Shown here one piece after another: positions 15,903 through 21,897 of a stretch of 30,789 nt of DNA. The DNA is from CBDUQN01 sp965369375 (GTDB taxonomy: Bacteria; Krumholzibacteriota; Krumholzibacteriia; Krumholzibacteriales; Krumholzibacteriaceae), in assembly GCA_965369375.1 (NCBI GenBank), contig CBDUQN010000034.1, forward strand, positions 1 through 30,789. The letters run 5' to 3'. Position numbers and translations under genes: made by a program. The notes under the pieces are model-generated. The model worked only from the letters and a program-made list of their open reading frames with translations, made no database searches and had not been told where the DNA came from. How positions within the stretch are numbered: the first letter of the stretch is position 1; every line of letters starts with the position of its first letter.

Positions 15903-16346
15903 TTAGGCCTTCTTTACGGCTACTTCACCGACCTGAACCGACGTGAGCGAGCTTGCCACCACATATATACGCTCATTGTTGCTGTCCGAATCGACGGGGA
16001 TAATGAAAAAGCCGGGTTTGTTCTTGTTATAGCCGAGGCTCAATCCGCTTAACACCTCTCCGTCGAAGAACTCCACCCTGATCTTGATGCCCTGCAATTT
16101 GCTTTCCCCGGCATCCGCGAACTCCTTTAGTTCCCGGTAATCCTTGTCCCCTCCCAACGACTTCACAAAAAAGAGAGCCTTGAGATCGGTCAGTTTGATC
16201 TCGAGAACCTTTCCGCTGCCGCTTCCCTCATCGGCGGTGAGGTGGAATGATTCCTTATTCGGAAAGAAATCGTGGGTATACCCTTTCAGGATCTTCCCGT
16301 CCCTGAAACGGGCGACGACCTTGTTCCGTTGTCCGAATTCCATCAT
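15903..16346 (-). CDS. DUF6982-like small protein
   Basis: A 147-aa soluble protein made of two similar SH3-like beta halves. The first contains KVVARFRDGKILKGYTHDFFPNKESFHL (residues about 9-36); the second begins IRVEFFDGEVLSGLSLGY. The V(A)RFRDGxxLKGYTxDFFPxKxxFHL pattern is one I associate with the DUF6982 family, often found near PilZ proteins; function unknown. The start is ATG 16346 (or 16343), placed by AAAGGGGGG 6-8 bp upstream; the longer frame to 16376 lacks such a site. Last gene of a minus-strand trio, 59 bp after the DUF4416 gene. Confidence 0.7.
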   Translation of the reverse strand: MMEFGQRNKVVARFRDGKILKGYTHDFFPNKESFHLTADEGSGSGKVLEIKLTDLKALFFVKSLGGDKDYRELKEFADAGESKLQGIKIRVEFFDGEVLSGLSLGYNKNKPGFFIIPVDSDSNNERIYVVASSLTSVQVGEVAVKKA

Positions 16347-16405
16347 GAAAGTCCCCCCTTTCGTATTCAACAGCAATAATCAGCGAAATCCGTGCCGATT
16401 TGAAA

Positions 16406-16963
16406 TCAAAATGCTGTTTCCTTGCGCCTGCGCTTGTAGCGCTTGCGGATAGCCAGGAAATCCTCCATGTAGATCCCCTCTTTTATATCGGGAAAGGTCC
16501 AGGGAAGGATCTGAAACGAGCCGTCCTGATAGAGCAGGACCGGATCGGCGAAAACGCCCTCGCCCATGTAGATCTTCTGCGGACCTTCCTTGAAAGAGGC
16601 GAGAACAACCTTGAAGTAGTCCATGTACCCGGAATCGATATTGACCCGGCGGCCGCCGCCGCACTCGAATCGTCTCTCTATCTTGCAAGTGACGTGCTTG
16701 ATCCGGACAAGATCGGTTGGAGAACGCAAATCCTCGAAGGAAACGATCAGCCGTTCGAGTGAGTGTCCCATTTCGTCTTCATAATAATCCGTTGTGGTGA
16801 AAGGATGGGGATTCCCCCGGTAATCGATCGTGCCGAGAACGCGCTCGAGCTCAGGGAAGAGACGTCCCTCGAGATCGAATCCGCTTCCGAAGAGGATCGC
16901 GGCGAGATATTTTACCGGTGGTGCTTCCGCGGGTATTCCCGCTCGCGGATGCGGCATGAGCAT
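16406..16963 (-). CDS. DUF4416 family protein
   Basis: A 185-aa protein with the hallmarks of DUF4416: TTTDYYEDEMG, ERLIVSFEDLRSPTDLVRIK, RRVNIDSGYMDYFKVVLAS, IYMGEGVFADPVLLY and LPWTFPDIK. The family is widespread in deeply branching and delta-type bacteria and has no proven function. The ATG at 16963 fits best: GGAAAGG lies 5 bp upstream and the start follows the stop of the preceding gene directly (TGAAATG). The frame is also open from a GTG at 16981. Translational coupling with the N-acetyltransferase-like gene is likely. Confidence 0.88.
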   Translation of the reverse strand: MLMPHPRAGIPAEAPPVKYLAAILFGSGFDLEGRLFPELERVLGTIDYRGNPHPFTTTDYYEDEMGHSLERLIVSFEDLRSPTDLVRIKHVTCKIERRFECGGGRRVNIDSGYMDYFKVVLASFKEGPQKIYMGEGVFADPVLLYQDGSFQILPWTFPDIKEGIYMEDFLAIRKRYKRRRKETAF

Positions 16964-16964
16964 T

Positions 16965-17840
16965 TCATCCTTTCCTGCCACCGCGAGTATGCCACGACTG
17001 TTTCAACTGTTCGAGGTATTCCCTCGCCTCGGCCGTCAGCGAGCCCGGTATCCCGAACTCCGCCTCGATTCTCGATTCCAACGTCTGCCGAATATTCTCG
17101 TTTATCTTCGCATCGCCCTTTCTCAGACGAAGGTGATGGTTCCGGATATAGAGGTGACCCTCGGATGTGAGTCTCGTGAGTTGCAGCGAGTTCATCATCG
17201 GCAGCGAAAAAGACTCCTGCCAGTAGCGCATGAAGAGGATGTTGGAGACGGGCGCCGTCTTCACGCGATACCGCCACTTTTTCTCGTTTCCAGTGACCGT
17301 AAAGAGGTCGTAGCGCTCACCCATGCGGGGGCGAAGCTCAACCCTCCCGAACGATGTCTCGACGCCGGCGGGCTCTTGAGAGAGGACAACCGGTTCGCCG
17401 AGAATATATCCGGGATCTACGAGATACCGCCGGCCCGAGAGGTGCGTGACGAGGGCGCAATGGACATTCGGCCTTTTCATATCGGCCATTACGGGATAGC
17501 ACCTGAAACCGGCCCCGGAAAGTATCGAACCGAGACAGTATGTCAGCGAAAAACATGTCCCCCCGGTGTGCTGCTCCACATATCCGTTCAGGACCTCCGC
17601 CGGCCGCCGAAGGCGCTCTTCGGGGCAGGGCGAGGAGAACTTCCTGATGATCTTCGTGACGTTCTCGTACGGGATATCCGCATAGCACGAGACAATAGCA
17701 CGGAGCATTTCGAGACTCGCCTCGGTCCCGCGAATCCTGAAATGGTCAAAAAATATATCCTGCGCGCTCTTTTTCGCTGAATCCATATCAGCAGTGATCC
17801 CCATTATTTCGATGGCATGCGACACGTAACATAACGTCAA
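16965..17840 (-). CDS. Arylamine N-acetyltransferase-like protein
   Basis: Up to 291 aa, the usual size for the NAT family. The Cys-His-Asp triad is visible: Cys96 in TGGTCFSL, His127 in NVHCALV and Asp142 in YLVDPGY, with an IPYEN segment upstream as in NATs. Family members move an acetyl group from acetyl-CoA to arylamines or hydrazines, but distant relatives serve in biosynthesis, so the substrate is open. The start is uncertain: no Shine-Dalgarno precedes ATG 17840, and in-frame ATGs at 17804 and 17786 are alternatives that keep the domain. First gene of the trio with DUF4416 and the DUF6982-like protein. Confidence 0.8.
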   Translation of the reverse strand: MTLCYVSHAIEIMGITADMDSAKKSAQDIFFDHFRIRGTEASLEMLRAIVSCYADIPYENVTKIIRKFSSPCPEERLRRPAEVLNGYVEQHTGGTCFSLTYCLGSILSGAGFRCYPVMADMKRPNVHCALVTHLSGRRYLVDPGYILGEPVVLSQEPAGVETSFGRVELRPRMGERYDLFTVTGNEKKWRYRVKTAPVSNILFMRYWQESFSLPMMNSLQLTRLTSEGHLYIRNHHLRLRKGDAKINENIRQTLESRIEAEFGIPGSLTAEAREYLEQLKQSWHTRGGRKG

Positions 17841-17906
17841 ATATTATATCGAGTTCGGTTCGCAGAGCGAGCGTGTAAATTATACAAATATCATAAGGGT
17901 ATACTG

Positions 17907-17936
17907 TTGACAATAGCAACACCTTTCCTATATAGT
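17907..17936 (+). promoter_or_regulatory. Sigma-70-type promoter of the transketolase-like gene
   Basis: TTGACA at 17907-17912 is followed by TATATA (16-bp spacer, 17929-17934) or TATAGT (18-bp spacer, 17931-17936). The surroundings are AT-rich. The start of transcription would leave about 90 bp of 5' leader. Confidence 0.7.
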
Positions 17937-18033
17937 AATCAATCAACTATATTTGAATTCCGGTTTCTACATGTTCTAAGTCACTGCCTGTATTCAGGAA
18001 ACCCAATCGAAGATAGGGGGAGGAAGGATTCTC

Positions 18034-20400
18034 ATGGAAAAAGTCTCTTTTAAAAAGTTTGGATTTCAGCCGCGGCGCGCCGTTTACATCGAGATCGCCC
18101 CGCAGTTAAATAAGTTCGATATCCCCGAAGAAACGCTCAAGATGTACGAGGACTACGACCTCATCTACCGCACCATGTGCGGCATACTGTTCAACTTCGT
18201 GCCGAAATCGGGACATCCGGGGGGGAGTATTTCCTCGGGCCGTATCGTGGCGGGGCTCCTCTTCGATTCGATGGACTACCGGATCGGAGATCCCGAATGT
18301 CTCGAAGCGGACCTCATCTCGTACGCCGCCGGGCACAAGGCCATGGGGCTCTACGCCATGTGGGGACTCAGAAACGAATGCGCGCGCTCTGGCAAGCCCG
18401 ATATTCTGCCCGAGGAGAAACACCAGCTGAGGTTCGAGGATCTGCTCGGGTACCGGAGAAATCCGACACAGGAGACCCCGCTCTTCGCGAAGTTCAAAGC
18501 AAAACCGCTCGACGGGCACCCGACGCCTCAAACACCATTCATCAAGCTTTCGACCGGCGCTTCGGGGGTCGGCATCCCGTCCAGCTTCGGGCTTGCATTC
18601 GGCGCGATGGACACATTCGGCGATGCAGCTCCGCTCGTTCACGTTATCGAAGGCGAGGGCGGAATGACACCGGGGCGCGTGTCCGAAGCGTTCGCCATGG
18701 CTGCGACCGCGCAGCTCTGGAACATAAAGCTCCATATCGACTGGAACCAGGCATCGATCGATTCGAACCACGTATGCCGCGACGGCAAAGAACCCGGCGA
18801 CTACGTCCAGTGGAACCCGATCGAGCTCTGCTACCTCAATGACTGGAACGTCATCTTTGTCGAGAACGGCAAGGATTTCCACCAGGTCCTCGCGGCGCAG
18901 CAGGTCGCGAAGGAGCGCCTCAACGACCAGCCGACCGCTGTCGTGTACCGCACCATCAAGGGCTGGAAGTACGGGATTGAGGGCAAGAAATCCCACGGCG
19001 CCGGTCATGACTTTTGCTCCGATGCGTACTACGGCACGCTGAAGCCGCTCGAAGACCGGTTTGGCGTGCAATTCCCGCGTTTCGAGGGAGATCAGACGCA
19101 GCCCAATATAGAGAAGAACTTCTACGACTCTCTGCTCGTTATACGAAAGATCCTCGAGGACGATAAACACCTCGCCGGGTTCTTCGCCGACCGTCTTGCC
19201 GGTGCGGACGAGCGCGTGACAAAGCTCGCGCGGAAGAAGAGAAAGAACGTTCCCGATCTCGGGGCTCTCTATACCGATGCGGTCAAGGCGGAAGAAATAC
19301 CGAAGGAGTGCCGATTCGAACCGGGTTCCTCACAGACGCTCCGCGCGGCGCTCGGCATCTCGCTCAACCACTTGAACAAGGTGACGAAAGGCGCGTTTCT
19401 CGGCGCTTCGGCCGATCTTCTCGACTCGACGAGCATATCGAAACTGGCTTCAGAATTCCCCGAAGGATTGTACAACGCCGTCTCCAATGCCGACTCCCGC
19501 CTCATTGCGTGCGGCGGGATATGCGAAGACTGCATGGGGGCATTCATGTCGGGTGTCGCATCGTACGGGACGAACATCGGCGCCGGCTCATCGTACGGCG
19601 CATTCATTGCGGCGCTCGAACACATCGCCGCGCGCCTTCATGGCATCGGCCAGCAGTCACGGCAGCATCATCTCGGCGAACCGTACCACACCTTCATGAT
19701 CGTCTGTGCCCATGCGGGGCTCAAGACCGGTGAAGACGGCCCGACACATGCCGACCCGCAGGCTCTTCAGCTGATCCAGGAGAATTTCCCGAAGGGCGTG
19801 CTCATCACTCTCACGCCGTGGGATCCGAACGAGATCTACCCGATGCTCATCACGGCGCTCAAAAAGCGCCCGGCGGTTCTCGTTCCGTTCGTAACGAGAC
19901 CGAACGAGGTGATAATCGATCGCGAAGCGCTCAAGCTTCCTCCGGCAACCGAAGCGTGCAAGGGCGTCTACGCAATGCGTAAGGCGGATCCCAAAAAGAA
20001 GCCGTACCACGGCACGCTCGTCCTTCAGGGGGGCGGCACGACCAACACCTTCGTCACCGAAGTGCTGCCGCGCATTGATGAAGCGGGCTTGAACATGAAC
20101 ATCTTCTACGTATCGAGCGCCGAACTATTTGATCTGCTGCCCGAATCGGAGCAGGAGAAGATCTACCCCGAAGAGCTCGGCCGTGAGGCGATGGGGATAA
20201 CGGGGCTTACCCTGCCGACGATGTACCGCTGGGTGACATCGAACGAAGGACGCCGCCGCACGGTGCATGCATTCAAGCACGGACAATACCTCGGCAGCGG
20301 CAAGGCGCACAAAGTCTTCGAAGAAGCCGGGCTCCACGGAGACGGCCAGTGGAAGGCCATAAAAGAATACGCCGATTGGATGGCACAACAGTCAAAATAA
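18034..20400 (+). CDS. Divergent transketolase family enzyme
   Basis: A 788-aa thiamine-diphosphate enzyme, longer than normal transketolase (about 660 aa). Signatures: PKSGHPGGSISSG (57-69), the diphosphate/metal motif VIEGEGGMTPG (204-214) with the closing Asn in DWNQASID (N238), a catalytic Glu in GGICEDCMGAF (E498, aligned by me with the Glu of GVREFGM in E. coli TktA), and KTGEDGPTHADP (564-574). The usual GDGE is GEGG here, so the metal ligand is Glu in place of Asp. Extra sequence lies around 115-170 and 330-430. It probably transfers two-carbon ketol units or does a related ThDP reaction; exact substrates are unclear. AGGAAGG lies about 7 bp before the ATG. Monocistronic, with its own promoter and terminator. 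Confidence 0.85.
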   Translation: MEKVSFKKFGFQPRRAVYIEIAPQLNKFDIPEETLKMYEDYDLIYRTMCGILFNFVPKSGHPGGSISSGRIVAGLLFDSMDYRIGDPECLEADLISYAAGHKAMGLYAMWGLRNECARSGKPDILPEEKHQLRFEDLLGYRRNPTQETPLFAKFKAKPLDGHPTPQTPFIKLSTGASGVGIPSSFGLAFGAMDTFGDAAPLVHVIEGEGGMTPGRVSEAFAMAATAQLWNIKLHIDWNQASIDSNHVCRDGKEPGDYVQWNPIELCYLNDWNVIFVENGKDFHQVLAAQQVAKERLNDQPTAVVYRTIKGWKYGIEGKKSHGAGHDFCSDAYYGTLKPLEDRFGVQFPRFEGDQTQPNIEKNFYDSLLVIRKILEDDKHLAGFFADRLAGADERVTKLARKKRKNVPDLGALYTDAVKAEEIPKECRFEPGSSQTLRAALGISLNHLNKVTKGAFLGASADLLDSTSISKLASEFPEGLYNAVSNADSRLIACGGICEDCMGAFMSGVASYGTNIGAGSSYGAFIAALEHIAARLHGIGQQSRQHHLGEPYHTFMIVCAHAGLKTGEDGPTHADPQALQLIQENFPKGVLITLTPWDPNEIYPMLITALKKRPAVLVPFVTRPNEVIIDREALKLPPATEACKGVYAMRKADPKKKPYHGTLVLQGGGTTNTFVTEVLPRIDEAGLNMNIFYVSSAELFDLLPESEQEKIYPEELGREAMGITGLTLPTMYRWVTSNEGRRRTVHAFKHGQYLGSGKAHKVFEEAGLHGDGQWKAIKEYADWMAQQSK

Positions 20401-20502
20401 GAATCATGACATTTGCCGGCCGGATGGCGGCGCAGTCAAAACAGCACTCAAGAAATCCACCGGCCGGATGGCGAGGAGAACAAAGTAGCGCCCATTGCAG
20501 GA
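20371..20502 (+). repeat. 44-bp degenerate tandem triplication of a gene 3' end
   Basis: Copies start at 20371, 20415 and 20459, exactly 44 bp apart. Copy 1 covers the last codons of the transketolase-like gene (ADWMAQQSK-stop). Copy 2 matches copy 1 at 29 of 44 positions and has CAG where the stop was. Copy 3 matches copy 2 at 26 of 44 and again ends with a stop (TGRMARRTK-TAG). The shared core is GGATGGC. Confidence 0.75.
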
Positions 20503-20517
20503 AGCAATAAAATTTAA

Positions 20518-20550
20518 ATAAAGGGGAGCCTCTCACTGGCTTCCCTTTAT
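20518..20550 (+). terminator. Terminator of the transketolase-like gene
   Basis: ATAAAGGGGAGCC (20518-20530) pairs with GGCTTCCCTTTAT (20538-20550) through a 7-base loop; there is one G-T wobble. The 13-bp stem lies 118 bp after the stop codon, with an A-rich 5' side and CCCTTTAT at the 3' side. Confidence 0.7.
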
Positions 20551-21018
20551 ACCTAGATGTAAGCAACACATCACAGGACGAAAATATATTTACATTTCTC
20601 GGTAAAATTATCGGGAAGTCCGGTTGAACTTGATTTCCATGCTGCAATAATAGCTTGCAGCAATTTCCGCCACTCAAATCTCGATCTCCCGAAGATTATT
20701 ATCTGAAGCTCCCATAATCGATTCCATGCAACCGGCCGTGTCGCATATCTTGATTAAAGATAATTCTCCCAATACGTTATCCGGGATCTCGGCCTGCCAT
20801 CATTCTTAATGACCACCTTCCGCCTATCCGTGAACCAAGTTCTCCGGTTTATACTCGTTTGAGGCATAATATTTGCTCCGTATCAAATCGAGTAATAGCA
20901 TACAGGAAAACAAGTTTCGAAAGTCACAATATGTTATTTCGACGAACTATAAGAAAGGATTGATACTCCATGCTCAACCATGGAGTAAACAAAGTACCCG
21001 AATAATGCAGGTGTACAC
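20551..21018. other. Gene-free stretch upstream of the pilin operon
   Basis: No coding region is visible on either strand. Two hairpins occur: TGCTGCAA/TTGCAGCA at 20640-20662 (7-base loop) and TACTCCATG/CATGGAGTA at 20964-20987. The pilin-operon promoter should lie here, but I could not pick a convincing -35/-10 or sigma-54 site. Confidence 0.55.
20964..20987 (+). promoter_or_regulatory. Hairpin in the pilin operon leader
   Basis: TACTCCATG (20964-20972) and CATGGAGTA (20979-20987) form a 9-bp perfect stem with a 6-base loop, 31 bp before the first pilin start. Transcribed as RNA, it could affect translation of the first pilin; as DNA, it could be an operator. Confidence 0.4.
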
Positions 21019-21492
21019 ATGATAAAAAATCGACGAAAAAAAGCGGGATTCACGTTGGTCGAGCTCATGATAGCCGTTTCGATTCTGGGGCTCGTGATCA
21101 TTCTGTCGGTGCCGAACTTCAGCCGTTTCATAAACACATGGAGACTCAAGGGAGAGGCGGAGCAGTTCGGCGTTGCTCTGAGAACCGCCCGATCCGTCGC
21201 CGTTATGAAAAACATCGACGTGGTGTTCTCATTCAACGCGAATAACAACACCTACTCATATTTCGAAGATAAAGACAGAGACGGCAGTATCGACAGTGAT
21301 GAGTATGAAAGTGCAATACACGAGTTGCCGGCCACTGTTTCAATCGTCGCCTACACGCTTTCCAGCACGGTTCTGACTTTCGGGAGCAAGGGAAACACCC
21401 GGGAAACCGGGACAATTACCCTGAGAAATACTGATAACGAGATAAAAACCATCAGGATCTATGGAGGAACGGGAAATATCACGATCGAATAA
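21019..21492 (+). CDS. FimT/GspH-type minor pilin
   Basis: A 157-aa prepilin. The class III leader is short and basic (MIKNRRKKAG) and cleavage is expected at G10/F11, followed by TLVEL with Glu at +5 and a hydrophobic helix to about residue 35. The body resembles FimT/GspH pseudopilins. It carries a calcium-loop-like stretch DKDRDGSIDSDE at 84-95. It would be processed by PilD-type peptidase and join a minor-pilin complex. First gene of a four-gene operon; the next pilin start is 16 bp after its stop. Confidence 0.9.
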   Translation: MIKNRRKKAGFTLVELMIAVSILGLVIILSVPNFSRFINTWRLKGEAEQFGVALRTARSVAVMKNIDVVFSFNANNNTYSYFEDKDRDGSIDSDEYESAIHELPATVSIVAYTLSSTVLTFGSKGNTRETGTITLRNTDNEIKTIRIYGGTGNITIE

Positions 21493-21508
21493 AAGGGAGA
21501 CTGTTTCC

Positions 21509-21892
21509 ATGTTGCAGACACAAAAAGGCATAGGCTTGGTCGAGATTATTATTGCAATGCTTATATTCGCTATTGGGATATCTGTAGCCCTTCGAGTGCT
21601 GCCGGTCAGCAATACGGCGACATCACGCGCCAGAAATCTCACCGTTGCCACAAACCTTGCGCAGGAGAAAATCGAAGAGCTCATGAGTTCGCCATTCAAC
21701 AGCGCCGATCTCTCGGCAGGCGATCATACCGATACGCAGAATCCGCTGCAACGTCACTTCACCCGCTCGTGGAGCGTGACTGACGATGTGCCGGTGTCCG
21801 ATATGAAACGCGTCGCCATAACGGTTAGTTTCTCGTCGGGTAGCAACGATAGTACCGTAACACTCACAACGTACATAACTTCAAGGCGGTAA
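21509..21892 (+). CDS. PilV/GspI-type minor pilin
   Basis: A 127-aa prepilin with leader MLQTQKG; cleavage is expected at G7/I8 with Glu12 at +5 (IGLVE), then the helix IIIAMLIFAIGISVALRVLP. The region ARNLTVATNLAQEKIEELMS is typical of PilV/GspI proteins. I chose ATG 21509 because GGGAG lies 9 bp upstream; the frame is also open from 21461 but that would place 16 residues before the leader and overlap the upstream gene. The residue after the cleavage site is Ile instead of the usual Phe or Met. Confidence 0.88.
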   Translation: MLQTQKGIGLVEIIIAMLIFAIGISVALRVLPVSNTATSRARNLTVATNLAQEKIEELMSSPFNSADLSAGDHTDTQNPLQRHFTRSWSVTDDVPVSDMKRVAITVSFSSGSNDSTVTLTTYITSRR

Positions 21893-21897
21893 CACCC

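Noticed and set aside
18106..19170. 354-codon minus-strand open frame
   Set aside because: It is antisense to the transketolase-like gene, which has clear motifs, a promoter and a ribosome-binding site.
21461..21508. Upstream start for the PilV-like gene
   Set aside because: It would overlap the previous gene and put 16 residues before a normal prepilin leader; the ATG at 21509 has a better ribosome-binding site.
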